Shown piece by piece: positions 25,719-38,440 of a stretch of 64,000 bases of DNA. Location: NCBI RefSeq assembly GCF_009728995.1, contig NZ_VTZW01000019.1, forward strand, positions 62,001-126,000, in the 5' to 3' direction. Under the pieces are notes generated by a model. That model saw nothing but the letters and a program-made list of their open reading frames with translations, was not told the origin of the DNA and made no database searches. Position numbers and translations under genes: made by a program. The DNA is from Streptomonospora sp. PA3 (GTDB taxonomy: Bacteria; Actinomycetota; Actinomycetes; Streptosporangiales; Streptosporangiaceae). The first letter of the stretch is position 1; the number at the start of each line of letters is the position of its first letter.

Positions 25719-26735
25719 TCAGGCGCCCACGCGCACGCGCGGGTCGACCCAGGCGTAGAGCACGTCGACGACCAGGTTGGCGATGACCACGAACACCGCG
25801 GTGAACATCGTGACGCCCAGGACCACCGGCAGGTCGCTGCCGCGGATCGCGTCGACGGCGAACTTGCCCAGCCCGGGCAGCGAGAACGTGCTCTCGGTCA
25901 GCACCGCGCCGCCCAGCATCAGCCCGAAGTCCAGGCCGAAGATGGTGATGATCGGGGTGAGTGCGGCGCGCAGGCCGTGCTTGGTGACCACGGTGCGCTC
26001 GGGCAGGCCCTTTGCGCGGGCGGTGCGGATGAAGTCCTCGCCCATGGTGTCGAGCATCCCGGCGCGCGTCAGGCGCGCGTACATCGCGGCGTAGAGGAAC
26101 GCCAGCGTGACCCAGGGCAGCACCAGCCCGTGCGCCCAGGCCAGCGGGTTCTCGGTGAAGTCGGTGTAGCTGCCGCCCGGCGGGAAGATCGGCCAGTAGT
26201 AGCTCAGCAGGGCCAGGGAGACCAGGCCGGTGAAGAAGATCGGCAGCGAGACGCCGGCCAGCGCCGTCATCATGGCGGCGCGGTCCAGCAGCGACCCGCG
26301 GCGCAGCGCGGAGAGGACGCCGATCGACACACCCGCGACCAGCCAGATCACCGCCGCGCCGATCGCCAGGGAGCCGGTCACCGGCAATCTCTCCAGCAGC
26401 TGCGGCCACACCTCGGTGTTGGTCTTGAAGGAGTAGCCGAAGCACGGGGCGTCGCAGTGGATGATGTCGGTGCCGCTGTCGTACTCCTGGCCCATCACCA
26501 GCCCGGAGACGAACTCCCAGTACTGCACGGTGATCGGCTCGTCCAGATTCAGCCGCTCCTTGACCGCGGCGATCGCCTCGGGGCTGGGCGACTTGCCGAT
26601 GTAGCGGGCCGCCAGCCCGTCGGAGTCGATGCCGGCCAGGCGCGGCACCAGGAAGAAGATCGCGAAGACGACCATGGTGACCACGAGCAGCAGGACGACG
26701 CCCGCGGCCAGGCGGCGGAAAATGTATCGGATCAC
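25719..26735 (-). CDS. ABC importer permease, DppB-like
   Basis: 338-residue inner-membrane permease of the oligopeptide/dipeptide/nickel class. The N-terminal helix (MIRYIFRRLAAGVVLLLVVTMVVF) and the long periplasmic segment before the second helix are typical of DppB/OppB. About five further helices follow, with the cytoplasmic coupling region MYARLTRAGMLDTMGEDFIRTARAKGLPE, where the ATPases dock. It lies 135 bp downstream of the binding-protein gene, separated by a large palindrome, and 13 bp upstream of the ATPase gene. Confidence 0.94.
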   Translation of the reverse strand: MIRYIFRRLAAGVVLLLVVTMVVFAIFFLVPRLAGIDSDGLAARYIGKSPSPEAIAAVKERLNLDEPITVQYWEFVSGLVMGQEYDSGTDIIHCDAPCFGYSFKTNTEVWPQLLERLPVTGSLAIGAAVIWLVAGVSIGVLSALRRGSLLDRAAMMTALAGVSLPIFFTGLVSLALLSYYWPIFPPGGSYTDFTENPLAWAHGLVLPWVTLAFLYAAMYARLTRAGMLDTMGEDFIRTARAKGLPERTVVTKHGLRAALTPIITIFGLDFGLMLGGAVLTESTFSLPGLGKFAVDAIRGSDLPVVLGVTMFTAVFVVIANLVVDVLYAWVDPRVRVGA

Positions 26736-26830
26736 AGCGGGCGGCCGAAGCCTTCACCTGCCTTGCTTCACGAGTGAGGTGTCCGGGTGGTGCGGCCGGC
26801 TTGTGGCCGGTCCGCACCGTCTCAGGCCGG

Positions 26831-26858
26831 GGCCGGCCCCCGCGCGCGGGGGCCGGCC
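26831..26858 (-). terminator. Perfect 28-bp palindrome between binding protein and permease genes
   Basis: GGCCGGCCCCCGCG followed directly by its complement, 12 bases after the stop of the binding-protein gene inside the same operon. It could be a partial terminator or an mRNA-stabilising hairpin, a common way to make more binding protein than permease. This role is inferred. Confidence 0.55.
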
Positions 26859-26870
26859 GCGTGTGCCTGC

Positions 26871-28619
26871 CTACTGCTCCAGCCCGAGGGCGGAGTAGTC
26901 GTACATCTTGTATGCCTCGCTGAAGTAGACGTTGCTCAGCTCCTCGGGACGGTAGAGCAGCGCCTTCTGGTTCAGGTAGGGCAGGAAGGTCGCCGACTCC
27001 ATGGCGAGCTGGTTGACCTCCGCGTAGATCTCCGCGCGGGCGGCGGGGTCCTCGGTCTGGACCGACTCGTCGAGGAGCTTGTTGACCTCCGGGTCGTCCA
27101 GCTCGGAGAGGTTGGAGTTGCCGGCCGGCTTGATGGAGTCGCCGTGCATGATCTGCGACAGGAAGCCGTAGCCGGAGGGCCAGTCGGCGCCCCAGCCGTA
27201 GGCGATGATGCCCAGCTCCTCGCGGTGGACGAACTCCGGCGAGCCCGCCTGCTCACTGGTGTAGGTGCCGGCCGGGTAGCCCTTGAGGTCGGTCTTGATG
27301 CCGTACTGCTGGAGGGCCTGCTGCAGCGCCTCGGCGGTCTTCTTCTCCTTGTCCCGGTCGGAGCGGTAGGAGATGTTGGTCGAGAAGCCGTCGGGCATGC
27401 CGCATTCCTTGAGCGCGGCCTCGACCTTCTTCTTGCTGCCCTTCTGGCCCTTGGTGCCGTAGGGGTCGATCGGCTTGTAGCCCTTGATGGAGGGCGGCAG
27501 CATGTTGGTGGCGATGTCGCCGGCGATGGTTCCGCCCCAGGCGCCCTGCATCGCGGTCTTGTCGGCGCCGTAGAGGACGGCCTCGCGGCAGGCCTTCTTG
27601 TCGAACGGCTCGACGTTGGGGTTGATCGCGAAGTACAGCAGGAAGCCGGTCTGAGGGTTGTCGGCGTTGGCCCGCAGGTCCTCGTTGCGCAGGATGTCCT
27701 GGCGGGCCGAGGCCTCGACGCCCAGGCCGGCGACGTCGACGTGCAGGTCGCCGTTGATCAGGCGCTTGTCCCGGTCGTTCTCCTCCTGCTTCCACTGCAC
27801 CTGGATCTTGTCCGGGCGGTTGCGGGTCAGGGGGTCGGTCGAGGGGTCGTAGTGCTCGTTGCGGACCAGCGTGAGCGTCTGGCCGGGGGTCCACTCGCTC
27901 TCGAACTTGTAGGGACCGGTCGAGACGACGTTGGTCTGGTACTGCGTGCCGGTGTCGGCGTCGGCGGGGACCGGCGACGTCTGCGGCATGGCGGCCAGGT
28001 AGTCGAACTCGGCGAACGGCTTCTTCAGGTGGAACTTGATGGTCCGGTCGTCGGGGGTGGTGACGCCGGTGAAGTTGTCGAGGTTGTCGTCCTTGTAGGG
28101 ACCCTTGTAGTCGCCGGCGTCCAGCAGCTGGAAGAAGTAGTTCGGGCCCTTGTTCAGGACCTCGGGGGCGAAGTTGCTGCGCGCGATGGCGTACTTGACG
28201 TCCTCGGAGGTGATCTTCGAGCCGTCCTGGAACTTCAGCCCCTTCTTGAGGGTGTAGGTCCAGGTCAGTCCGTCGTCACTGACCTCGCCGAGGTCGGTGG
28301 CCAGGTCGGGGATGGGCTCCTGGCCCTTGTCGCCGGGCTTCTGCGGGTAGGTCACCAGGGTGCGGGCGTACAGCCGCGTGAAGTCCCAGTTGGCGGCGTA
28401 GTAGGTGTTGCCCGGGTCGAGGGAGTCGAACTGGTCGGAGTGGGCGAGTTTGAGGGTGCCGCCCTGCTCCTTGGACTGGTCGACGATGCTGCTGATGGCG
28501 GAGTTGTCGACGGAGTAGTCGCCACCGCCCTCGCCGTTGCCGCCCCCGCCTCCGCAGGCGGACAGGAGCATCGCCACCGATGTGCCGGCGGCGGCGAGGC
28601 CCAGCCATTTCTTTCTCAC
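26871..28619 (-). CDS. ABC importer substrate-binding lipoprotein (SBP_bac_5 family)
   Basis: 582-residue extracellular lipoprotein. The signal peptide MRKKWLGLAAAGTSVAMLLSAC ends in lipobox LSAC. The mature protein follows the family-5 solute-binding fold of peptide, nickel and related importers: FDSLDPGNTYY, then DLATDLGEVSDDGLTWTYTLKKGLKFQDG and, near the C-terminus, VNQLAMESATFLPYLNQKALLYRPEEL. The start codon is GTG 28619. Substrate cannot be read from sequence; the family binds mainly oligopeptides. It is preceded 84 bp upstream by one permease gene and followed by the other, so the order is C-A-B-DF. Confidence 0.94.
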   Translation of the reverse strand: MRKKWLGLAAAGTSVAMLLSACGGGGGNGEGGGDYSVDNSAISSIVDQSKEQGGTLKLAHSDQFDSLDPGNTYYAANWDFTRLYARTLVTYPQKPGDKGQEPIPDLATDLGEVSDDGLTWTYTLKKGLKFQDGSKITSEDVKYAIARSNFAPEVLNKGPNYFFQLLDAGDYKGPYKDDNLDNFTGVTTPDDRTIKFHLKKPFAEFDYLAAMPQTSPVPADADTGTQYQTNVVSTGPYKFESEWTPGQTLTLVRNEHYDPSTDPLTRNRPDKIQVQWKQEENDRDKRLINGDLHVDVAGLGVEASARQDILRNEDLRANADNPQTGFLLYFAINPNVEPFDKKACREAVLYGADKTAMQGAWGGTIAGDIATNMLPPSIKGYKPIDPYGTKGQKGSKKKVEAALKECGMPDGFSTNISYRSDRDKEKKTAEALQQALQQYGIKTDLKGYPAGTYTSEQAGSPEFVHREELGIIAYGWGADWPSGYGFLSQIMHGDSIKPAGNSNLSELDDPEVNKLLDESVQTEDPAARAEIYAEVNQLAMESATFLPYLNQKALLYRPEELSNVYFSEAYKMYDYSALGLEQ

Positions 28620-28703
28620 TGGCGTTTGCCTTTCTCTACGCGAACCTTGGCGCGGGCACCGATCGGGTACTCGGGCGCCGGGGTGGATGGGTCCGGGGTG
28701 GGG

Positions 28704-29702
28704 TCAGGATTGGGTACGGGGGTCGAGCGCGTCGCGCAGACCGTCGCCGAAGAGGTTGAACGCCAGCACCGTGAGGAAGATCGCCAGACCGGGGGCCAGC
28801 ATGAAGTTCGGTGCGGAGTCGTAGTAGTCGACCGCTTCGGAGAGCATGCCGCCCCACGTGGCCGTGGGCGGCTCGACGCCGACGCCGAGGAAGGACAGCG
28901 CGGCCTCGAAGAGGATGTTGGTGGGGATCAGCAGCGTGGAGTACACCAGGATCGGGGCCACCAGGTTGGGCAGCAGCTCCTTGCGGAGGATGTAGAAGTT
29001 GCTCGCCCCCAGGCTGCGCGAGGCTTCGACGAACTCCCGTTCGCGCAGGCTCAGCGTCTGGCCGCGGATGATGCGGCCGATGTAGGGCCAGTTGAAGAAG
29101 CCGATGATGAACACCAGGATCGCGATCCGCAGCGCGTTGTCCTGGAGGCCGAAGGCGGCGTCGGGCAGCACGCCCACCAGCGCCATGGCGAACAGCAGCA
29201 GCGGGAACGCCAGGAAGATGTCCATGAGGCGGCTGATCAGGGCGTCGACCCAGCCGCCGAAGTAGCCGGCGATGATGCCCATGAAGGTGCCGATGACCAC
29301 CGAGACCAGGGTGGCCAGGAACCCGATGAGCATGGAGATGCGGGCGCCGTAGACGATCCGGCTGAAGATGTCGCGGCCGGTGACCGGCTCGACGCCGAAG
29401 AGGTGCTCGCCGCTCATGCCGCCCATGGGGCCCATCGGGGTGCCCAGGGCGGGGTCGATCATCTCGCGGTTCCACTGGTTGGGCGGGTGCCCCAGCAGGG
29501 AGACGATCAGCGGCGCGAACAGGGCGACCAGCGCCATCAGGACGACGAAGGCGCCGCCGGTCATCGCGACCTTGTCCTTGCGGAGCCGCATCCAGGCGAT
29601 CTGGCCCAGGGAGCGGCCCCGGTCGCGCGTACCGCCGGTCTGGGCGACCGCCTCGGGTTGGGCCTCCTCGGCCGCCCCCGGTACGTCCAAAGGCGCGGTC
29701 AT
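28704..29702 (-). CDS. ABC importer permease, DppC-like
   Basis: 332 residues, first gene of the importer operon. A cytoplasmic N-terminal stretch (1-60) with the OppC/DppC-type lead-in is followed by helix one (about 45-70). The extracytoplasmic segment GEHLFGVEPVTGRDIFSRIVYGARIS is a hallmark of DppC. The coupling helix region reads LREREFVEASRSLGASNFYILRKELLPNL. It ends in FNLFGDGLRDALDPR. The ATG has GGGGGAG about 10 bases upstream. Together with the DppB-like protein it forms the channel. Confidence 0.94.
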   Translation of the reverse strand: MTAPLDVPGAAEEAQPEAVAQTGGTRDRGRSLGQIAWMRLRKDKVAMTGGAFVVLMALVALFAPLIVSLLGHPPNQWNREMIDPALGTPMGPMGGMSGEHLFGVEPVTGRDIFSRIVYGARISMLIGFLATLVSVVIGTFMGIIAGYFGGWVDALISRLMDIFLAFPLLLFAMALVGVLPDAAFGLQDNALRIAILVFIIGFFNWPYIGRIIRGQTLSLREREFVEASRSLGASNFYILRKELLPNLVAPILVYSTLLIPTNILFEAALSFLGVGVEPPTATWGGMLSEAVDYYDSAPNFMLAPGLAIFLTVLAFNLFGDGLRDALDPRTQS

Positions 29703-30479
29703 AGCACCACTACTCCCCCACTAGTCCCGCTCTGTGCGGCGGCACCGTCGTCTCCGTTCGAAAGGCGCCGGTGGATGCCCGGCGCTCCCGTGCGGCGGCG
29801 CGACCGGTGCGCGCGCACGCCTGGATACCGCGCTGCCACGCGGCGGGGGATTCCCCCTGGTCCGCGTGTGGCGGATGTGGCCGCCGAACCCGTAAACCGT
29901 GGACAGATGCACCGTTACCGCCGGTCCAACGCGGCACGGCGATTAATGTACGCCGCGATTAAGCACCGAACGTCCAATATCCGGTGATGTATCCCAATCG
30001 TGACGCGAGCACGACAGTTCCGTCACTTGCCGTGACCTGACCATACGCATGCACGGCAGAACCGAGTGTGCACCACATCGAGCACCGGCACCGGGGTGGC
30101 ACGCCCAGGTCGGGGCCCTGCTACAGCCGGCAACCATAGTAAACGGAAAATAAGGACAAACAGCACGCCAACCGGGTAAATTCGTGCCGCTGGGCCTCAA
30201 GGTATGCGCCCGGAAGCGTCCCACCGGCGGCGAAAGCCGGTGGCGCGGGGAATTCCGTCCCCTCCGCGCCGCCGGAGGCCGTGGGAATCCTGGGGCGGAG
30301 GGGGCGGTCGCGGCGCGAGCTCGGCCCATGGGGCGTCGGTGCTGGATGCGGCGCCGCGCTCTGCCGGAGGATGCGGGAACGCGCGCGGTGGCACCCGGTG
30401 CCGCCGCAGGGGCGCGGACAGGACTCAGCCGCGGCGGACCCCGCGTCCCGCGCGCGCTCCGCCGCAGCGGCGCCGCCGC
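29703..30479. other. 777-bp gap, no recognised gene
   Basis: It lies between the importer operon start and the end of a membrane protein gene. Reading frames are arginine/proline-rich and unlike proteins. A comparatively AT-rich patch spans about 29940-30000 and 30135-30160. GTCAC-ttgcc-GTGAC (30022-30036) is a 5-bp dyad that could be an operator for the importer. No convincing -35/-10 pair was identified. Confidence 0.5.
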
Positions 30480-30986
30480 CTACTCGATCCCGTGCTTGCG
30501 CAGCAGGTCCTCGATCTCGCCGAAGTCGTCGTCGCCGCCTGCCTGCTGCTTCGCGCCGCGCCTGCTCTGGCCCTGGGCGCCGGCGGCACCGGCCGCGCCG
30601 CCGCTCGCGGAGTCGATGCCCGCCGCGGGGCGGCGGCCCTCCTCGGCGGAGGCGCGCTCACCGCCCTTGCGCACACCGACGCCGCGCGCCCGCATGACGC
30701 CCGAGACCACCCACAGCACCACGGCCAGGGCGGCTACGACGACGCCGCCCCACACGACGGGGTTGAAGGCCAGGGAGACGAAGAAGCCGACCAGGTCGGT
30801 GACGAGCCGCCAGAGGATCGTCATGAGCCCCAGCAGGCCGGCGGCCAGCGGCAGCAGCGACCACGCCACGCCGCGCAGCCCCGAGGCGGCGCCCCTGCGC
30901 CGCCAGACCACCCACGAGACGAGCAGCCCCACGACGGTGAGTGCGGCTCCCAGCATCGGACCTGCGATGGGCAACTGTTCCGGCAT
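30480..30986 (-). CDS. Membrane protein with conserved-looking acidic C-terminus
   Basis: 168 residues. Three hydrophobic helices (about 6-25, 38-60 and 70-95, including SLLPLAAGLLGLMTILW) are followed by a hydrophilic Ala/Gly/Arg-rich segment and a distinctive end, DDDFGEIEDLLRKHGIE, which looks like a short interaction helix. I do not recognise a named family. ATG 30986 is the likely start, though GGAAG lies too close for a normal ribosome site. It is leftward, downstream of the HAD/metH pair by about 95 bp. Confidence 0.75.
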   Translation of the reverse strand: MPEQLPIAGPMLGAALTVVGLLVSWVVWRRRGAASGLRGVAWSLLPLAAGLLGLMTILWRLVTDLVGFFVSLAFNPVVWGGVVVAALAVVLWVVSGVMRARGVGVRKGGERASAEEGRRPAAGIDSASGGAAGAAGAQGQSRRGAKQQAGGDDDFGEIEDLLRKHGIE

Positions 30987-31080
30987 GCTTCCAGTCTTGC
31001 ATCCGCGTCCAGCGCCCCACATCAGGCGAGTCCCCTAGGGATGTCCCGGCACCGCCCCGGGCCGGGCGCCGCGGCATCGG

Positions 31081-31742
31081 CTAAGCCGCGACGAGGCCCT
31101 CGATCCAGGCGAGGTCCACACCCTCCAGCGACTCCAGCACCCGCAGCCGGCCGCCGGGGGTGAAGGCGCCCCGGTCGCCGACGGCCACGGTCGCGCATCC
31201 GGCCGCCAGCGCCGAGGCCACGCCGACGGCCGAGTCCTCGAAGGCCGCGCACCGGGCGGGGTCGGCGCCCAGCAGCCTCGCGGCCTTGAGGTAGGGCGCG
31301 GGATCGGGCTTGGTCGCCTCCACCTCGTCGCCGGCGACCGAGACGTCGAAGCTGTCGACCCCGATCGCCCCGATCGCCGGCTCCACGAGCGAGCGCCGGG
31401 TCGAGGTCACCAGCGCGCAGGCCACGCTCGAGCCCGCCACGCGGGCCACCAGCTCCTTGGCCCCGGGGCGCGGCTCGGCGCCGCCGGCCAGCAGGCGGCC
31501 GAACTCCGCCTGCAGCCGGCCGGCGATTTCGTGCGCATCGGCGCGCACACCGGCCCGCTCGATCATGTAGCGGGCCACCGGCACGGCGGCGCACCCGATG
31601 TTGCGGCGGTGGTCCTCCTCGGTCCACTCGCCGCCCAGGGAGGCCGCCGCGGCCGACTCGGCCCGCCCCCACAGGTCCCCGCTGTCGATGAGGGTGCCGT
31701 CCATGTCGAAGAGGACGGCCTGCAGGGGCGAGCCGGTTGCGG

Positions 31743-31746
<4 letters not shown>
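31081..31746 (-). CDS. HAD-superfamily phosphatase/phosphomutase-like hydrolase
   Basis: 221 residues. It contains the four HAD motifs: FDMDGTLIDSG (nucleophile Asp), the VTSTRR motif II serine/threonine, Lys in the KPDPAPYL motif, and CAAFEDSAVGVASALAAG with the acidic pair. An alpha-helical cap sits between motifs I and II, so it belongs to the beta-phosphoglucomutase-like subgroup that acts on sugar phosphates and related compounds. Its ATG overlaps the metH stop by four bases (ATGA), so it is translationally coupled to metH. A role in repairing a metH-pathway metabolite is possible but speculative. Confidence 0.9.
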
Positions 31747-35213
<3,467 letters not shown>

Positions 35214-35555
35214 AATCTTCAACTGTAGTGTCGGCCGTCCGCTGCTGCCGGGTGCGGGGGTCCTCCCTTGGCATGCCCGCAGTAAAAGCGCAGGTCAGAC
35301 GGTACGGTTTTAGCGCCGCAACACCGCGGGGCACGCTGCGGAATGAACGCGGGGCGCTGATCGGTTATGCCCTTCGGGCCCGTGGCCATAGGGTGGTCAT
35401 GGTCCGACGCGCGAGTCGCGCGGCCGGGCGGCCGGTTGGCTGTCGCCGCCGCGGGGACTCGTGGTAGGGCTGGATTGCGCGTGGGGGTCATGCGCGATCA
35501 TCCGACGACTGACCCGGATCGCGCACGCGGACCGGGAAACGTGAGGAGGCGGTCA
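35214..35555. other. Divergent promoter region, no gene
   Basis: 342 bp between divergent metH and PAC2 genes. I looked for a cobalamin or SAM riboswitch on the metH side and saw none of their conserved boxes. No strong promoter pair was recognised on either strand. Confidence 0.45.
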
Positions 35556-36401
35556 GTGGCCGAGCTCGACAGCGCGCCCGAGCTCGTCGAGCCTGTCATG
35601 GTTGCCGCGTTCGAGGGCTGGAACGACGCCGGCGAGGCCGCGAGCGCGGTCATCGAGCACCTGGCCTCGGCCTGGGACGCCGACGAGCTGCTGGCTCTGC
35701 AGCCCGACGACTACTACGACTTCCAGGTCTCGCGCCCGCGCGCGACCATCGTCGACGGCGAGCACCGGGGTATCTCCTGGCCGACCACGCGAGTGTCGAT
35801 CGCCCGCCCCCAGGGCGCGCGCAACGACGTGGTGCTGGTCAGCGGCCCCGAGCCCAACATGCGCTGGCGGGGGTTCGCCGGCGACCTGCTGTCCATCGCC
35901 CGCGAACTGGGCGTGCGCCGCATCGTGCTGGTGGGCGCACTGCTGGCCGACTCCCCCCACACCCGCCCGGTCCCGGTGACCGGCACCACCTCCCCCAGTG
36001 CGCTGCGCGGCTCGCTGCACCTGGACCCCACCTCCTACGAGGGCCCCACCGGCATCCTCGGCGTGCTGCACGACGTCTTCGACTCCGCCGGGCTGGAGGC
36101 CGTGTCGCTGTGGGCGGCCGTGCCGCACTACGTCGCCCAGCCGCCGTGCCCCAAGGGCACCCTGGCGCTGCTGCGCCGCGTCGAGGACGTGCTCGATCTC
36201 ACCGTGCCCATGGGCGACCTCCCCGAAGAGGCGCGCGCCTGGGAGCGCGGCGTCGACGAACTGGCCTCCGAGGACGACGACATCGCCGGCTACGTCCGCA
36301 GCCTGGAGGAGGCCAAGGACGCCGCCGACCTCCCCGAGGCGACCGGCGAGGCCATCGCCCGCGAGTTCGAGCGCTACCTCAAGCGGCGGGGCCGCGGCTG
36401 A
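35556..36401 (+). CDS. PAC2 family protein (proteasome-assembly-chaperone-like)
   Basis: 281 residues. The PAC2 (PF09754) pattern is clear: VMVAAFEGWNDAGEAASAVIEHL near the start, then DYYDFQVSRP, GARNDVVLVSGPEPNMRWRGFAGDLL and VPHYVAQPPCPKGTLALLRRVE. GTG 35556 has GAGGAGG 7 bases upstream. Eukaryotic PAC2 helps assemble proteasomes; actinobacterial members may act similarly on the bacterial proteasome, but this is not settled, and no proteasome genes are in the window. It lies near mshC, an association I recognise from other actinobacteria. Confidence 0.92.
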   Translation: MAELDSAPELVEPVMVAAFEGWNDAGEAASAVIEHLASAWDADELLALQPDDYYDFQVSRPRATIVDGEHRGISWPTTRVSIARPQGARNDVVLVSGPEPNMRWRGFAGDLLSIARELGVRRIVLVGALLADSPHTRPVPVTGTTSPSALRGSLHLDPTSYEGPTGILGVLHDVFDSAGLEAVSLWAAVPHYVAQPPCPKGTLALLRRVEDVLDLTVPMGDLPEEARAWERGVDELASEDDDIAGYVRSLEEAKDAADLPEATGEAIAREFERYLKRRGRG

Positions 36402-36437
36402 GGGGTTTTCGAACCCCGGCGCGGCTCGGGCCGCGCC
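36402..36437. terminator. Tandem hairpins after the PAC2 gene
   Basis: Directly after the stop codon, GGGGTT-TTCG-AACCCC (36402-36417) forms a 6-bp stem with a TTCG tetraloop. It is followed at once by GGCGCGG-N6-CCGCGCC (36418-36437). The PAC2 and ABATE-domain genes converge here. Confidence 0.6.
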
Positions 36438-36482
36438 GGCGGCCGGGCCCCGGCCGCTCCCGGCGAGCGTGCGGGAACGCGC

Positions 36483-36899
36483 TCAGGGCCCAATCCGCCG
36501 CCACTCGCCGGTGGCCAGCACCGCGGCCCACGCCGCGGCGATACGGGCCAGGCCGCGGCGGACCTCGTCGACGACCGCGGGCGCCAGCAGCTCCAGCGGG
36601 TCCTCGGCGGGTTCCAGCCGCACGGTGACCCGCAATCCGTCGAGGATCCGCTGGCCGCGCGCGATCGCCTCGGTGTCGGGCGCGCTTCCCGCGGCCCGCC
36701 GCAGCAGCGCCGCCATGGCGTCGCGCAGCGAGACCGCCTCCTCGAAGTCGGCCATGGTGATGGGGATGCTCCCCTCGGCCACCAGCCGGTGCCGGCGCAG
36801 GAAGGCGGCAAGGTCGGCGCGGTCGGCCAGGTCGTCGCCCGTCGCGACGAACGCCTGGATGAGTGCTGCTGCGGAGCTCTGGTCTGTGGGGGTGGTCAT
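36483..36899 (-). CDS. ABATE-domain protein lacking the CGNR zinc finger
   Basis: 138 residues. The N-terminal helical domain (ALIQAFVATGDDLADRADLAAFLRRH and FEEAVSLRDAMAALLRRAAG) matches the ABATE domain that normally precedes a C-terminal CGNR zinc finger in actinobacterial regulators. Here the protein ends at WRRIGP with no cysteines, and I found no CGNR motif in any frame downstream, so a frameshift is unlikely. It may be an orphan sensor domain or a remnant. ATG 36899 is favoured by GGTGGGA 8 bases upstream. Confidence 0.7.
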   Translation of the reverse strand: MTTPTDQSSAAALIQAFVATGDDLADRADLAAFLRRHRLVAEGSIPITMADFEEAVSLRDAMAALLRRAAGSAPDTEAIARGQRILDGLRVTVRLEPAEDPLELLAPAVVDEVRRGLARIAAAWAAVLATGEWRRIGP

Positions 36900-37125
36900 G
36901 GTCACCATCCCACCACGGGTCATCCGCCGCTTCCGCCCGCGAAGGCGGCCGCGTCCGCATGTGGCCGCGGCCGACCGCGCGGCGCGCCTCAAGCCGGGGC
37001 GGCGGCGCATCGACGCGATCGCGGCGCCCTCCGCGAAGGCGCGGGTGGGCCTTCGGCCGCCGGGCGGCGCCCGTCCGCCCCGCCGCCCGGCGGCCGGCGC
37101 CGCGGGCGTCAGCCGCCGCGGCGAC

Positions 37126-38352
37126 TCACAGCCGCACGCCCAGCAGGGTGTCGGCGGTGTCGCGCATCAGCGCCGGCGCCGCGGGGTCGTCGCCGCCTCC
37201 GGCCAGGGCGGCCCCGGCCCAGTCGTCGAGGGCGGCCACCGCGGCGGCGGTGTCGAGGTCGTCGGCCAGGGCCGCGCGCACGCGCTCCAGGGCGGGCATC
37301 GCGTCGGGGCCGGTGAGCAGGTCGGCGGCCGCGCGCCAGCGCCCCAGCCGCCGGAGTCCCTCCTCCAGCACGTCCTCGCTCCACTGCCAGGCGGTGCGGT
37401 AGTGGTGGGGCAGCATGGCCAGCCGCACCGCCATCGGGTCCATACCCCGCTTGCGCAGCGTGGACGCGAACACCAGGTTGCCGCGCGACTTCGACATCTT
37501 CTCGCCGTCGAGCCCTACCATGCCCACGTGCATGTAGGTGCGCGCGTGGGGACCGCTGCCGGTGGCGCTGCGGGCCTCGGCGGCGCCCATCTCGTGGTGG
37601 GGGAAGACCAGGTCGTCGCCGCCGCCGTTGAGGTCGAAGCCCATGCCCAGCTCGTTGAGCGAGATGGCGCTGCACTCGACGTGCCAGCCGGGGCGGCCCC
37701 GCCCCATCCGGGTGTCCCAGGCGGGTTCGCCCGGCCGCTCGGCACGCCACAGCAGCCAGTCCAGCGGGTCCTTCTTGCCGGGGCGCTGGGGGTCGCCGCC
37801 GCGCTCGGGGAACAGCTCCAGCATCTGCTCCCGGCCCAGGCCGCTGACCTCGCCGAACTTGGCGGCTTCGGCGACGGAGAAGTAGATGTCGCCGTCGAGT
37901 TCGTAGGAGGCTCCGGCGGCGCGGACCCGGTCGACGAAGTCGGCGATCAGCTGCACCGACTCCACGACGCCCACATAGGCGCGGGGCGGCAGGATGCGCA
38001 GGGCGGCCATGTCCTCGCGGAAGACCTGGATCTCCTGCTCGGCCAGCTCGCGCCAGTCCTGGCCGTTGGCCTGCGCACGCTCCAGGAGGGGGTCGTCCAC
38101 GTCGGTGACGTTCTGCACGTAGTCGACCCGGTGTCCGGCGTCGCGCAGCGCCCGCACCACCAGGTCGAAGGTCAGGTAGGTGAAGGCGTGTCCGAGGTGG
38201 GCGGCGTCGTAGGGCGTGATCCCGCAGACGTACATCCGGGCCGTGGGGCCGGGATCGAGGGGGCGGACGGCGCCCGAGACGGTGTCGTGGACGCGGAGCG
38301 GACCGCCGTTGCCGGGCAGGCGGACGAGGTCGGGAGCGGGCCATGAACGCAT
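37126..38352 (-). CDS. mshC: L-cysteine:1D-myo-inositol 2-amino-2-deoxy-alpha-D-glucopyranoside ligase MshC
   Basis: 408 residues. It joins cysteine to GlcN-inositol with ATP, the penultimate step of mycothiol synthesis. It is related to cysteinyl-tRNA synthetase but has the MshC start MRSWPAPDL and length. Signature regions are HLGH (52-55), a zinc Cys43 in [29 protein letters not shown] and KMSKSRGN (about 285-292). No anticodon-binding domain follows. A TATCCT -10 element 6 bases before the ATG points to a leaderless message. Mycothiol should therefore be the main low-mass thiol of this organism. Confidence 0.96.
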   Translation of the reverse strand: MRSWPAPDLVRLPGNGGPLRVHDTVSGAVRPLDPGPTARMYVCGITPYDAAHLGHAFTYLTFDLVVRALRDAGHRVDYVQNVTDVDDPLLERAQANGQDWRELAEQEIQVFREDMAALRILPPRAYVGVVESVQLIADFVDRVRAAGASYELDGDIYFSVAEAAKFGEVSGLGREQMLELFPERGGDPQRPGKKDPLDWLLWRAERPGEPAWDTRMGRGRPGWHVECSAISLNELGMGFDLNGGGDDLVFPHHEMGAAEARSATGSGPHARTYMHVGMVGLDGEKMSKSRGNLVFASTLRKRGMDPMAVRLAMLPHHYRTAWQWSEDVLEEGLRRLGRWRAAADLLTGPDAMPALERVRAALADDLDTAAAVAALDDWAGAALAGGGDDPAAPALMRDTADTLLGVRL

Positions 38353-38358
38353 AGGACG

Positions 38359-38364
38359 AGGATA
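38359..38364 (-). promoter_or_regulatory. -10 element, probable leaderless promoter of mshC
   Basis: On the minus strand TATCCT lies 6 bases before the ATG and no Shine-Dalgarno is present. Confidence 0.45.
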
Positions 38365-38440
38365 TCGGCCCGTTTCGGGGCGGAAGGCCCGGACTCACCG
38401 AAGTGTCCGGGCCGCGCGCCCGACGCGCTCACACCCGTGC

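Noticed and set aside
29943-30329. A 128-residue minus-strand frame in the gap upstream of the importer
   Set aside because: It is Arg/Pro/Cys-rich without a ribosome site or recognisable pattern, and would interrupt a likely promoter region.
35214-35400. Cobalamin or SAM riboswitch upstream of metH
   Set aside because: No B12-box or SAM-aptamer conserved segments were visible on the metH side; a covariance-model search would decide.
37126-38352. Cysteinyl-tRNA synthetase
   Set aside because: HIGH and KMSKS motifs are shared, but the N-terminus MRSWPAP, the length near 408 and the absence of an anticodon-binding domain identify MshC.
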